Part shown: positions 8,060-16,878 of the stretch, piece after piece | How the letters are laid out: the number at the start of each line of letters is the position of its first letter | Position numbering within the stretch: the first letter of the stretch is position 1 | Assembly (NCBI GenBank): GCA_900552075.1 | Contig: URYL01000007.1 | Coordinates: 62,001 to 126,000, forward strand | Reading direction: 5' to 3' | Length of the DNA: 64,000 nucleotides | From: an uncultured Bacteroides sp. | GTDB taxonomy: Bacteria; Bacteroidota; Bacteroidia; Bacteroidales; Bacteroidaceae | The notes under the pieces: model-generated | What the model saw: the letters and a program-made list of their open reading frames with translations, nothing else | Told to the model about the DNA's origin: nothing | Databases searched by the model: none | Program-made: the position numbers and the translations under genes

Positions 8060-8692
8060 TTAAAAATAATACGTTAAGGAAGCCACGAACGTCCTGAACT
8101 TGGTATCGGGATTATTCTGATAAGTCTTTTTCATACCCCAGTCATATCCTATGGCTACCTGTACATGGCGGGCTATCTCCACCCCGGCACGAAAGCCCGC
8201 TCCCCAGTCGAAGCGGGGCATCGTTCCGTCCTTAAATACATTAGAGGAAACCGTCTTGACGACATCCGCTTCTCCGAGCCTGCTGCTTATCTGCTTCATT
8301 TGACCGAACAGACCGACATTGAAGTGGGGACCGGCATCCAGAAACAGACTGACATTCTTCCCGACCTTCAATTTATAACCTAAGTGAATGGGAATATGAA
8401 GATAATAAGGCGTACTGTCATATTCGTAAGTATTTTCGTTCATCACATAATAATAAGGGCTTTTCCAGCCGTAGGAGGAAAACATAAGTCCCATATCCAC
8501 ATACAACCCTTTCGCCGCCTCACGGAAGGCATATTCCCCTTTCAACCCGGCATGAAAACCGGATTTAGGCATGTTCCCCTTGGTGGAGTGATGATTATAT
8601 CCTCCTGAAAGTCCGTACCTGAATTCCTGTGCTTGCACCGAAGCAAACAACGACGCGCATATTGCCAACGTAAGTAAAATTCTTGTCTTCAT
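8060..8692 (-). CDS. Outer-membrane beta-barrel (porin family) protein
   Basis: The 210 residues have a signal peptide (MKTRILLTLAICASLFASVQAQ) and the layout of the small outer-membrane beta-barrel family. This includes FRYGLSGGYNHH, KSGFHAGLKGEYAF, LYVDMGLMFSSYGW, YLHIPIHLGYKLKVGKNVSLFLDAGPHFNVGLFG and GAGFRAGVEI, and it ends in TYYF. The Ile-Pro-hydrophobic strand followed by a GP motif is characteristic of the family. It is 24 bp downstream of the DUF4249 lipoprotein gene and is probably the last member of the sigma/FecR/receptor operon. The ligand is unknown. Confidence 0.78.
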   Translation of the reverse strand: MKTRILLTLAICASLFASVQAQEFRYGLSGGYNHHSTKGNMPKSGFHAGLKGEYAFREAAKGLYVDMGLMFSSYGWKSPYYYVMNENTYEYDSTPYYLHIPIHLGYKLKVGKNVSLFLDAGPHFNVGLFGQMKQISSRLGEADVVKTVSSNVFKDGTMPRFDWGAGFRAGVEIARHVQVAIGYDWGMKKTYQNNPDTKFRTFVASLTYYF

Positions 8693-8716
8693 AATCTTAT
8701 GGTTTTAAATCAATTA

Positions 8717-9682
8717 TCATTCTTTTTCTTTCGGAGAGCTTATCCAATCGCTTTCGTACACATTGCATCCTCCTAAAAGTCCGATGCCGTTTTCCACATT
8801 GGTATAATGGCTGCGGATAGGGGCCAACCCATATTTTCCCAAATCATTGTTTTGGATACGATTGAGCGCCTGCAGGTAAGTGTACATTTCTTTCGACAGC
8901 TTGTACAAATAGATTTTATACGCGATGGTTACCTTTTGCTCTTCACCTTCATAACCAGGATCGTAATATGTACCCACCTTCAGCGTATAACTCTTCCCGT
9001 CTATCTTGCTGTCATCCCAACAATACAGATAGCGGTAATACTCTTTTGAAATATCGAACACATCATCAAATCCGGTCTTTTCTGAAAGCAACGGTTCCTT
9101 TTCCAAATCAAGATCTACAGGCATATACTGTATGGTATCCCGCATTTCGGGGCTCACATACACCGTCTTTTTCTTCTTAATGACTCTCATCCCATAATAA
9201 TCCTCCGTACCGGCCGTATCGGTGAAAGAGACGCGAAACTGTATGCTCCTGCCATAATTGCCGTCTGTCAGCACCACCTCCAGTTTATCCAATGGAAAGG
9301 CCTTCGGTATCACCGTTTGTGCCTTGGCGAGCGGTAAATCGGGATAAGAGACTTCCATCTCGATACGGTCGCCGTCTTTCAACTTGCCCAACACATAATA
9401 CGACTGAGCCGGAAGCAACCCGACAGCTGTTTCCGTATAATTTATCGCTTTCTCCTCTCCGTTCAGCTTGAACAACAGCGTAGGCTTTCCGTCTGTACTC
9501 GCCTCCTTGCGATAAATCGGCCTGCTCCGGGCCACCTGTATCAAGGTCGTATCACTCCCCGTAAAAGGCATGCAAAAAAGCACGACCTTGCTCTCGGCAT
9601 CCATCTCTTTCAGACTGAAGTCGTGTGTACACGACTGGCATATAAAGAATCCTAAGAGGATAAACCACATTCTATATCTCAT
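8717..9682 (-). CDS. DUF4249-family lipoprotein
   Basis: This 321-residue lipoprotein has the lipobox CQSC near residue 18. The N-terminal beta-sandwich is typical of DUF4249: ESKVVLFCMPFTGSDTTLIQVARSRPI, then LLPAQSYYVLGKLKDGDRIEMEVSYP. A conserved C-terminal part follows (YYGMRVIKKKKTVYV, YLQALNRIQNNDLGKYGLAPIRSHYTNVENGIGLLGG). DUF4249 genes commonly follow STN-containing TonB receptors in Bacteroidota, as here, where the spacing is 6 bp. By analogy it may be a surface-exposed partner of the receptor; that is inference. The transported ligand is not known. Confidence 0.82.
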   Translation of the reverse strand: MRYRMWFILLGFFICQSCTHDFSLKEMDAESKVVLFCMPFTGSDTTLIQVARSRPIYRKEASTDGKPTLLFKLNGEEKAINYTETAVGLLPAQSYYVLGKLKDGDRIEMEVSYPDLPLAKAQTVIPKAFPLDKLEVVLTDGNYGRSIQFRVSFTDTAGTEDYYGMRVIKKKKTVYVSPEMRDTIQYMPVDLDLEKEPLLSEKTGFDDVFDISKEYYRYLYCWDDSKIDGKSYTLKVGTYYDPGYEGEEQKVTIAYKIYLYKLSKEMYTYLQALNRIQNNDLGKYGLAPIRSHYTNVENGIGLLGGCNVYESDWISSPKEKE

Positions 9683-9688
9683 ACGAAT

Positions 9689-12265
9689 TTAAAATTTAAG
9701 TGTATAACTAAAGGACGGTATGACAGGAAACACTCCGTGAGCTTTTCCCACAAACGTACCGTCCGGATTTTGCTGTACGGTGGCATAGAGCGGGTTCATC
9801 CGGCAATACGCATTATACAGACTGACATTCCAGATGCGCTCGAAACCTCTTTTCGTGGTTTTGCGGAAGTTAATCCCTACATCCAACCTGTGATAGGCCG
9901 GAAGGGAGACATTGTTGGGCCTCTCGTACACCAGCATCCCTTCATTTGTCCTTTCCACTCCCGGTAGGACAGGAGCATCCACCTGCTGCGATGGAAGGGT
10001 GATGCGGTTCCCACTCCGATAGTTCCACGAGGCGTAGGCATCGATCCGGTCATTGAACTTATACGAGATAGAGACCGAGAATTTATGCCGGTTGTCGAAC
10101 TTGTCGGGATACCATACGGGATAGAAATCCGGGAAATACCGCTTGCTCCACGACAAGGTGTAGGAGGCATCAACCGAGGTTCTCCCATTGCTGTAACTGA
10201 CATCCGTCTCCATCCCGTAGGCTTTTCCTTTTCCGATTCTCACCTCGTTCTCCCACCGGTCTGCCGCCGGGTTAAGCATGCCACTGCTGCCGTCATATTC
10301 TATCAAGTTGTCCATGGTTTTATAAAATCCCTCCAGACTCCACCGGATGCCATACGGCAGTTTGCCGTAGACTCCTGCGGCCCATTGCCGCGATTTCATC
10401 GGTGTAATGTGCGCGGTGGAAGGCACCCAATAGTCAGTGGGCAGGTTCAGGTAAGTGGCCGAAAGCTGGTGCATGAACTGGCTCATCTCCGTGTACGAAA
10501 CCTTCAGACTGACTTTATCACACAGCCTAAGGTGAATTGCCGCACGCGGCTCTATCGAATGATATTTCGTACCCGATATGCCAAACAATGTGTAATGTAT
10601 CCCTCCATTCAGCTTCACGCGTTTGCCTACCGACAGGTCATCTTCTGCATAAAGCGTGAATTCATTGCTCCTGTACCGGCTGGAGATTTGGTTGGTCAGC
10701 GCGTTTTGAGAAACATCGCCGTACTTGGAATAATAATTCTGGGGCACAAAAAGATGGTGCATATAGTTGGAGCCGAAACGGATATGATTCCAAGCATTCG
10801 GACGATAGTCAAACTCCATCCGATAGCCGAAATCATGGATGGTGGAACGATTGCGCTGCTCTTTTACTATGGCTCCCTTCAATCCTTCAATATACCCCAA
10901 CTGTTCTTCACTCAGGTAATCGAATTTCGACTGATTATGGGTATAAACCCCTGTAATATTGGCAAACATTTTGTGCGAGAAAATGTATTTCCAGTTGACG
11001 GATGCGGTGAAGTTTCCCCATTGCAGACTGAACTTGTCTACATTGGTCGGCTCCGGGTCAAACAGGTATTCTTTATGCCTGAACTTGAAAAGGTCATTAC
11101 CCGAATAAAGGCTGATATCCGCACGACTTTTTTCCGAAAAGATATGGGTTACCTTTGCATTGAGGTCATGAAACGCATACCGCAGATTCTGCTTGTTCCG
11201 ACGACTGGAGTTTATGATGGCGAGAGCCGGAGCCGTGAGCAGGTCCATCCACGTACGACGCAGGGCCACATTGAACGAAGTACGGTTCTTCACAATCGGT
11301 CCTTCAAACTGTATTCTGCCTTCTAAAAGTCCTAACGTGAAACTGCCCCGGTACTCCTTCATGTTTCCGTCATTGGTACGTACATCGACCACCGAAGAAA
11401 GCCGTCCGCCATAGCGTGCCGGGAAGCCACTCTTATAGAAATCTATATTCTTGATAATGTCCGTATTGAATGCAGAAAACAGTCCTCCGGCATGGTTCAC
11501 CTGATACAAGGGAGTACCGTCCAACAGAAACAGGTTTTCATCGTTGTTGCCGCCATGCACGTACAATCCGGAGATAAGCTCCGTCCCGCTGGCCACTCCC
11601 GAGAGACTTTGAAGTTTCTTCACCACATCGGGCGAACTCATAAAGTTGTTTCCGCTCACAAAATCCTTTGCCGTAAGCGACACCTTCCCAGTTTGGGTAG
11701 TGTATAAAGGAGAATTCAAATCGGCAGTCACGACCACCTCCTCGATTTGGTAATCCGATTTCAGCCAAATATTTTTTGTTTTATTTCCCTTCAACGTAAT
11801 CTCTTCCAGCAGTTCTCCGCTACCGATGTGCGAGAATCGGATTTTGTGGACTCCCTCACTCAAGGTCAGGCTGTAAAAACCGTGCTCGTTGGTCAGTGTT
11901 CCTGTATGGGAGGTGATGTCCCACACGGTAGCATTGATAACCGTCTCTCCGTTTTCCTGATAGACGTATCCGCTTAACGTATAAGAAGACCGTTTTTTAA
12001 GTATCACATACTCGCCGTTCACCTCCCATTGGATGCCTGCATGCTCAAACAGGGTGGAAAGGGCACTTTCCAGACTGTTCATATCAAGATGCTTACCGGC
12101 ATAGGGAATGTCGAGCTTGATAGAAGCATCGTACACAAAGCTGACCGGATATACTTGTTTCACCTGTTCCATCAGGTCTTCTACGGTGACCCGATGCTGT
12201 GCATGCAGGGATAAGGCATTCATCAAGGAAGCCAGAAAAAATAAAGATAGGAAGCGTGTCTTCAT
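9689..12265 (-). CDS. TonB-dependent receptor with STN signalling domain
   Basis: The 858 residues read as follows. A signal peptide ends near HAQ (22). An STN (secretin/TonB N-terminal) domain lies at about 25-92 (VTVEDLMEQVKQVYPVSFVYD ... IQWEVNGEYVILKK). A CarboxypepD_reg-like domain lies at about 95-180, and a plug at about 185-300 (VVKKLQSLSGVASGTELISG, YVHGGNNDENLFLLDGTPLYQ). The remainder is a 22-strand-type barrel ending IPSFSYTLKF. STN receptors transmit ligand occupancy to a FecR anti-sigma factor. The fecR-like gene lies immediately upstream and overlaps it by 4 bp (ATGA), so this is a cell-surface-signalling receptor. There is no SusD partner. Confidence 0.88.
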   Translation of the reverse strand: MKTRFLSLFFLASLMNALSLHAQHRVTVEDLMEQVKQVYPVSFVYDASIKLDIPYAGKHLDMNSLESALSTLFEHAGIQWEVNGEYVILKKRSSYTLSGYVYQENGETVINATVWDITSHTGTLTNEHGFYSLTLSEGVHKIRFSHIGSGELLEEITLKGNKTKNIWLKSDYQIEEVVVTADLNSPLYTTQTGKVSLTAKDFVSGNNFMSSPDVVKKLQSLSGVASGTELISGLYVHGGNNDENLFLLDGTPLYQVNHAGGLFSAFNTDIIKNIDFYKSGFPARYGGRLSSVVDVRTNDGNMKEYRGSFTLGLLEGRIQFEGPIVKNRTSFNVALRRTWMDLLTAPALAIINSSRRNKQNLRYAFHDLNAKVTHIFSEKSRADISLYSGNDLFKFRHKEYLFDPEPTNVDKFSLQWGNFTASVNWKYIFSHKMFANITGVYTHNQSKFDYLSEEQLGYIEGLKGAIVKEQRNRSTIHDFGYRMEFDYRPNAWNHIRFGSNYMHHLFVPQNYYSKYGDVSQNALTNQISSRYRSNEFTLYAEDDLSVGKRVKLNGGIHYTLFGISGTKYHSIEPRAAIHLRLCDKVSLKVSYTEMSQFMHQLSATYLNLPTDYWVPSTAHITPMKSRQWAAGVYGKLPYGIRWSLEGFYKTMDNLIEYDGSSGMLNPAADRWENEVRIGKGKAYGMETDVSYSNGRTSVDASYTLSWSKRYFPDFYPVWYPDKFDNRHKFSVSISYKFNDRIDAYASWNYRSGNRITLPSQQVDAPVLPGVERTNEGMLVYERPNNVSLPAYHRLDVGINFRKTTKRGFERIWNVSLYNAYCRMNPLYATVQQNPDGTFVGKAHGVFPVIPSFSYTLKF

Positions 12266-13083
12266 CTGCTTTTCTTTGTAATTTTTATATCCAGTGTCTT
12301 TTCAATCAACGCGATGATTTCCTCCAGGTTATCCGTCTTGAACTCTCCGGTAATCGTCCGGTAATGTGCCGACGAATACAGAGGGGTGCCATAATAGAGG
12401 GACAATTCTTTGAGTACCTCTTCAACCGGGGTGTTCCGGTAAACGAATTTACCTGTCGCCCATGCCGACGGATTGGGCAAGGCCGGACGGCTCACCACCG
12501 GCATTTCGTCGCCATGGGTCAGCACGCCACACATGTCTTTCGTGAGGATAATCCCGTCTTTGCCGTATCGGGCCTTGAACACCACCTTACCGGATTTTAC
12601 ATACACACGGGTAGCCGTATCCGGTCTGGATTCGTCCACTTCAAACTCGGTACCCAGCACTTTCACCTGCGCATAGTGGCTCGTGGCCAGGAAAGGAGCA
12701 TGCACATTCCTGCGGACGGAAAAATACACCTTCCCGGACAAGTTCACCGCCCGACATTCTTTTCCGTATGTATCCGCATCGTATGATACCGTGGCCCCTT
12801 GGGAAAGAATGAGCAGTGTACTGTCCGGCAGAAAATGCCGGCTCACTCCTGCCTCTGCCGTGAAACACACGATATGAGGTTCCTTTCCATTCCACAGGGT
12901 ATGATACCCCACAATACAAAGGAATATCGCCGCGGCTATACCCGAAAAATACATCCAGCGCCTGCCGGACAAATAGGATTGTCTCTCACCCATTATCTTT
13001 CGCAAGGCCTTTTGGGTATCCAGTTTCCCGTATGTGTAATACCGAAGGACAAACTGGAGTTTTCTTTCTTCTTTATCTTTCAT
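12262..13083 (-). CDS. FecR-family anti-sigma factor
   Basis: This 273-residue protein has a short cytoplasmic N-terminus (about 1-42) and one membrane segment near 43-62 (YFSGIAAAIFLCIVGYHTLW). The periplasmic FecR domain follows (HFLPDSTLLILSQGATVSYD, VNLSGKVYFSV, VKVLGTEFEV, TRVYVKSGKVVFKA). A C-terminal STN-like/DUF4974 domain begins near 210 (FVYRNTPVEEVLKELSLYYGTPLY). It should hold the ECF sigma factor encoded 64 bp upstream and release it when the receptor encoded downstream is occupied. The stop codon overlaps the receptor start. Confidence 0.88.
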   Translation of the reverse strand: MKDKEERKLQFVLRYYTYGKLDTQKALRKIMGERQSYLSGRRWMYFSGIAAAIFLCIVGYHTLWNGKEPHIVCFTAEAGVSRHFLPDSTLLILSQGATVSYDADTYGKECRAVNLSGKVYFSVRRNVHAPFLATSHYAQVKVLGTEFEVDESRPDTATRVYVKSGKVVFKARYGKDGIILTKDMCGVLTHGDEMPVVSRPALPNPSAWATGKFVYRNTPVEEVLKELSLYYGTPLYSSAHYRTITGEFKTDNLEEIIALIEKTLDIKITKKSR

Positions 13084-13147
13084 GATTGAATGTGTTTTTA
13101 GCTAATACTGAATATCCGGCAGAAAATCCTATGCCGGGAACAAAAAA

Positions 13148-13687
13148 TTATCCGAAAAAGAACAGATATACCTTTTGCACTCCTGCCTTCACGGCTTTAA
13201 TCGCCTTGCTCATCTGATTCTTCACCGTATTGACGGAGATGTGCAATCTGACGGCTATTTCCTCGTACTTCAACCCCTCCCTCTTGGCCAGCAGAAACAC
13301 TTCCCTGCACTTTTCCGGCAAAGAGTCTATGGCCGTCCACATACGGGCCTCATCGTAAGCCCATTCTTCACATTCTTCGTCCGAAAGAATCTCTTCAAGG
13401 TCGGAAGGCTGCACGTTGCTGTCAATCAATGAATCCTTCTTCAACGTGTCTATACAGCGGTTTCTTACCATGGAGTACAGGTACGATTTAAGGCCACTTG
13501 CGTCCACTCCCCTGTCCTTCCGCCTCCACAGTTCCATGAAACAGTCCTGTACCGTATCTTCCGCATCATCAATATCTTTCAGATAATGCAGTGCGAACAG
13601 ACAAAGCGGACGGTAATATTGAAGGAAATGCTCTCTGAATATTTTTGTATTGATGTCCATGCCCAAGTGTGATTGATAGATTCGCAT
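13148..13687 (-). CDS. ECF sigma-70 factor (Bacteroidetes FecI-like)
   Basis: The protein has 179 residues, or 170 if translation starts at the second Met at 13660 (MDINTKIF), which is equally plausible. Sigma region 2 is seen in FREHFLQYYRPLCLFALHYLKDIDDAEDTVQDCFMELW. Region 4 is seen in SLPEKCREVFLLAKREGLKYEEIAVRLHISVNTVKNQMSKAIKA, which carries the helix-turn-helix. It directs RNA polymerase to target promoters, presumably including its own receptor operon. It is the first gene of the minus-strand block and is paired with the FecR gene. Confidence 0.88.
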   Translation of the reverse strand: MRIYQSHLGMDINTKIFREHFLQYYRPLCLFALHYLKDIDDAEDTVQDCFMELWRRKDRGVDASGLKSYLYSMVRNRCIDTLKKDSLIDSNVQPSDLEEILSDEECEEWAYDEARMWTAIDSLPEKCREVFLLAKREGLKYEEIAVRLHISVNTVKNQMSKAIKAVKAGVQKVYLFFFG

Positions 13688-13910
13688 TTTTAGGAAAACT
13701 CAGAATCGAAAGTTTACCACTATGAAAGGACCCGTTTTTTATCATATTTAAACACAAGGACAGTTTTTTATACATTCTTTAAGCTGCAATACAAGAAAGG
13801 TAATAAACTTCAGCCACCGTACACGCAGCATCGAAAGATGGGTGACAGAAGAGCTATAGACCTATGTCCCAAACGCCCCCACCTCTTTCTCTCCACCTCA
13901 AAGCGCTTTC

Positions 13911-14003
13911 TATGTTTCCTTCCCGCAAAACATACGTTTCCCGATGCGGAAACCTACGTTTCGCGCAAGGAAAACGTACGGTTCCGCACCGGAAAACGTA
14001 AAA
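13911..14003. repeat. Array B: four 22-bp palindromic units, TATG to TAAAA
   Basis: Unit starts TATG/TACG/TACG/TACG/TAAA fall at 13911, 13933, 13955, 13977 and 13999, exactly 22 bp apart. The consensus is about TACGTTTCC-N6-GGAAAAC, so each unit has GTTTCC/GGAAAC arms and each junction is palindromic around CGTACG. It shares its start, end, unit number and unit length with array D (49563-49658). The end of the array is 28 bp upstream of the uvrA -33 box. It also spans a 29-codon ATG-to-TAA frame (13912-14001), which I think is a by-product (see findings). Confidence 0.88.
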
Positions 14004-14030
14004 GACTTCTTTCCGTCCGGAAGTATTCAC

Positions 14031-14062
14031 TTTGATAATTCCAGCTATTTTTCGTAACTTCG
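14031..14062 (+). promoter_or_regulatory. uvrA promoter
   Basis: A -33 box TTTG (14031-14034) and a -7 box TAACTTCG (14055-14062) are separated by 20 bp, the Bacteroidota arrangement. The start codon lies 27 bp downstream at 14089. Confidence 0.68.
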
Positions 14063-14088
14063 CACGTTCATCTAACAAGAAGAGACAC

Positions 14089-16866
14089 ATGTCAGAAAAT
14101 GATTTTATTACCATAAAGGGTGCCCGGGTGAATAACCTGAAAAACATCGACGTACGTATCCCCCGCAACAAGCTGGTAGTCATTACCGGACTGTCCGGTT
14201 CGGGAAAGTCGTCGCTGGCATTCGACACGCTGTATGCCGAAGGGCAAAGACGTTATGTGGAAAGCCTGTCTGCCTACGCCCGCCAGTTTCTCGGACGTAT
14301 GAGCAAACCGGAATGTGACTTTATCAAGGGGATTCCGCCGGCCATCGCCATCGAACAGAAGGTGACGAGCCGCAACCCGCGTTCTACCGTAGGCACATCG
14401 ACCGAGATTTATGAGTACCTGCGTCTGCTTTTCGCACGGGTGGGAAAGACCTATTCGCCCGTGAGCGGACAACTGGTGAAGAAGGACAGCGTGGAAGACA
14501 TCGTGAACTGCATGCTGTCGTATCCGAAGGGTACGCGCTACACCGTGCTGACCCCCATCCTTCCCCGCGACGGAAGAAGCATGGCGGAACAGCTGGACAT
14601 GGACATGAAGCAGGGATTCACCCGACTGGAGGTGGACGGCGAAATGGTACGCATTGAGGACTATACCTACCACGAAAGCGACAAGGTATACCTGCTGGTC
14701 GACCGCATGAGCTGCGACGACAGCAAGGATGCCATCAGCCGACTGACGGATTCCGCCGAAACGGCCATGTACGAAGGCGACGGCACGTGCATGCTCCGCT
14801 TTTACTTGTCGGACGACACCCGCCTGCATGTGTTCAGTACCAAATTTGAAGCCGACGGCATCAAGTTTGAAGAGCCAAACGACCAGATGTTCTCGTTCAA
14901 CTCACCGCTGGGGGCCTGTCCTACGTGTGAAGGCTTCGGCAAGATTATCGGTATCGATGAACATCTGGTAATCCCCAACCGGGCACTGAGTGTGTACGAC
15001 GGGGCCGTGCTCTGCTGGCGAGGCGAGAAAATGGGAGAATGGCTGAACGAATTCCTGCGGGAAGCGCCGGCTCACGATTTCCCTATCTTCACGCCGTATT
15101 ATGAACTGACGCAGGAACAGAAGGATTACCTCTGGCACGGACCGAGAGAGAAGGTCTGCATCGACTCTTTCTTCAAGATGCTGGAGGAAAACCAATACAA
15201 GATACAGTATCGCGTGATGCTGGCCCGCTACCGGGGAAAAACGACCTGCCCCACCTGTCATGGCAGCCGGCTGAAAAAGGAAGCCAGCTACGTGCGGGTA
15301 GGCGGAAAGAACATTTCGGAACTGGTGGATATGCCGATTACCCAATTGCAGGAGTTTTTCCGTACCTTGACCTTGGATGCTCACGACACTCTCGTGGCAC
15401 AACGGTTGTTGAGTGAAATCAAGAACCGACTGACCTTCCTGTCGGATGTGGGACTGGGTTACCTGACCCTGAACCGGTTGAGCAACTCGCTCTCCGGAGG
15501 TGAAAGCCAGCGAATCAACCTGGCCACCTCGCTGGGAAGCAGTCTGGTGGGCTCGTTATACATCCTCGACGAACCGAGCATCGGACTGCACAGCCGCGAC
15601 ACCACCCGCCTCATCAAGGTGCTGCGCCAGCTGCAACAGCTGGGTAACACGGTGGTAGTGGTGGAACATGACGAGGAAATCATCCGGGCCGCCGACTACA
15701 TCATCGACATCGGTCCGAAAGCCGGACGACTGGGCGGACAGGTGGTATACCAAGGCGACATGAAAGACTTACACAAAGGCAGCGACAGCTATACCGTGAA
15801 ATACCTGCTGGGAGAAGAAACCATCGACCCTCCGACCAGCCATCGCCCGTGGAACAACTACATCGAAATCAAGGGGGCACGCGAGAACAACCTGAAAGGC
15901 ATCGACGTACGCTTCCCGCTCAACGTGATGACGGTGGTGACGGGTGTCAGCGGTTCCGGAAAGAGTACGCTGGTGCGCGACATCTTCTACAAAGCCCTGA
16001 AGCGGGAATACAGTGAGTCGAGCGAACGCCCGGGCGAATTTGTCTCACTGGGCGGCGACATCCATCAGGTGAGCGACATCGAATTTGTGGACCAGAACCC
16101 GATTGGAAAATCTTCCCGAAGCAACCCGGTGACCTACGTCAAGGCGTACGATGAAATCCGGAAACTGTTTGCCGACCAGCCACTGGCCAAGCAGATGGGA
16201 TACAGCGCAGGCTATTTCTCGTTCAACACGGAAGGCGGACGCTGCGAAGAATGCAAGGGAGAAGGTACGGTGACGGTAGAAATGCAGTTCATGGCCGACC
16301 TGGTGCTAGAGTGCGAATCTTGCCACGGCAAACGCTTCAAGAACGACACGCTGGAAGTGAAGTTCGAAGGGAAAAACATTTACGACGTACTGGAAATGAC
16401 GGTCAACCAGGCCATCGAGTTCTTCACAGAACACAACCAGAAGAAGATTGTCAAGAAGCTGCGTCCGTTGCAGGATGTGGGACTGGGCTACATCAAGCTG
16501 GGACAGTCCTCGTCTACCCTTTCCGGAGGAGAAAACCAGCGCGTGAAACTGGCCTATTTCCTCAGCATCGAAAAGGCACAGCCTACCATCTTCGTGTTCG
16601 ACGAACCGACCACAGGTCTGCACTTCCACGACATCAAGAAACTGCTGGAGGCCTTCGACGCCCTCATCAGCCGGGGACATACCCTGGTCATCATTGAACA
16701 CAACTTAGATGTCATCAAGTGTGCCGACTATGTCATTGACCTCGGACCGGAAGGAGGCGACAAGGGAGGCAACTTAGTAGTGGCCGGCACACCGGAAGAG
16801 GTAGCGAAATGTGCGGCTTCCTATACGGGGCAATACCTGGCCGAGAAACTCAATCCGCAATCTTAA
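14089..16866 (+). CDS. uvrA: Excinuclease ABC subunit A
   Basis: UvrA dimers recognise bulky DNA damage and load UvrB in nucleotide excision repair. The 925 residues carry both ABC modules. The first Walker A is GLSGSGKSS near 34 and the first signature is LSGGESQR near 468. The second Walker A is GVSGSGKST near 618 and the second signature is LSGGENQR near 810. Zinc-finger cysteines appear as CPTCEGFGK (~277), CPTCHGSRLK (~386) and CEECKGEGT ... CESCHGKRF (~718-748). The upstream in-frame codons to 14032 are rejected because the promoter lies inside them. The kinase/murU pair follows after 12 bp. Confidence 0.97.
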   Translation: MSENDFITIKGARVNNLKNIDVRIPRNKLVVITGLSGSGKSSLAFDTLYAEGQRRYVESLSAYARQFLGRMSKPECDFIKGIPPAIAIEQKVTSRNPRSTVGTSTEIYEYLRLLFARVGKTYSPVSGQLVKKDSVEDIVNCMLSYPKGTRYTVLTPILPRDGRSMAEQLDMDMKQGFTRLEVDGEMVRIEDYTYHESDKVYLLVDRMSCDDSKDAISRLTDSAETAMYEGDGTCMLRFYLSDDTRLHVFSTKFEADGIKFEEPNDQMFSFNSPLGACPTCEGFGKIIGIDEHLVIPNRALSVYDGAVLCWRGEKMGEWLNEFLREAPAHDFPIFTPYYELTQEQKDYLWHGPREKVCIDSFFKMLEENQYKIQYRVMLARYRGKTTCPTCHGSRLKKEASYVRVGGKNISELVDMPITQLQEFFRTLTLDAHDTLVAQRLLSEIKNRLTFLSDVGLGYLTLNRLSNSLSGGESQRINLATSLGSSLVGSLYILDEPSIGLHSRDTTRLIKVLRQLQQLGNTVVVVEHDEEIIRAADYIIDIGPKAGRLGGQVVYQGDMKDLHKGSDSYTVKYLLGEETIDPPTSHRPWNNYIEIKGARENNLKGIDVRFPLNVMTVVTGVSGSGKSTLVRDIFYKALKREYSESSERPGEFVSLGGDIHQVSDIEFVDQNPIGKSSRSNPVTYVKAYDEIRKLFADQPLAKQMGYSAGYFSFNTEGGRCEECKGEGTVTVEMQFMADLVLECESCHGKRFKNDTLEVKFEGKNIYDVLEMTVNQAIEFFTEHNQKKIVKKLRPLQDVGLGYIKLGQSSSTLSGGENQRVKLAYFLSIEKAQPTIFVFDEPTTGLHFHDIKKLLEAFDALISRGHTLVIIEHNLDVIKCADYVIDLGPEGGDKGGNLVVAGTPEEVAKCAASYTGQYLAEKLNPQS

Positions 16867-16878
16867 CGCATCAAATAC

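Larger units (their letters stand above)
13688..14088. other. Divergent intergenic region, sigma factor / uvrA
   Basis: These 401 bp have no convincing protein gene. From left to right they hold about 220 bp of upstream DNA for the sigma operon with no TAnnTTTG box I can identify, the palindromic array B (13911-14003), a short imperfect palindrome at about 14009-14022 (CTTTCCGTCCGGAAG), and the uvrA promoter (14031-14062). Confidence 0.7.

Noticed and set aside
9877..11326. Long frames on the opposite strand of the STN receptor, including a 413-codon one
   Set aside because: They are complements of a well-supported TonB receptor, with no domain signature of their own.
3609..12265. SusC/SusD polysaccharide utilisation locus
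   Set aside because: Two TonB-type receptors are present but no SusD, glycoside hydrolase or hybrid two-component gene lies in this block.
13838..14035. 65-codon plus-strand frame across array B
   Set aside because: It runs through the palindromic repeats and the uvrA upstream region; its composition follows the repeat and it has no support as a gene.
14032..14088. Earlier start for uvrA
   Set aside because: The extra 19 codons overlap the promoter and UvrA proteins begin close to the MSENDFITIKGARVNNL segment.
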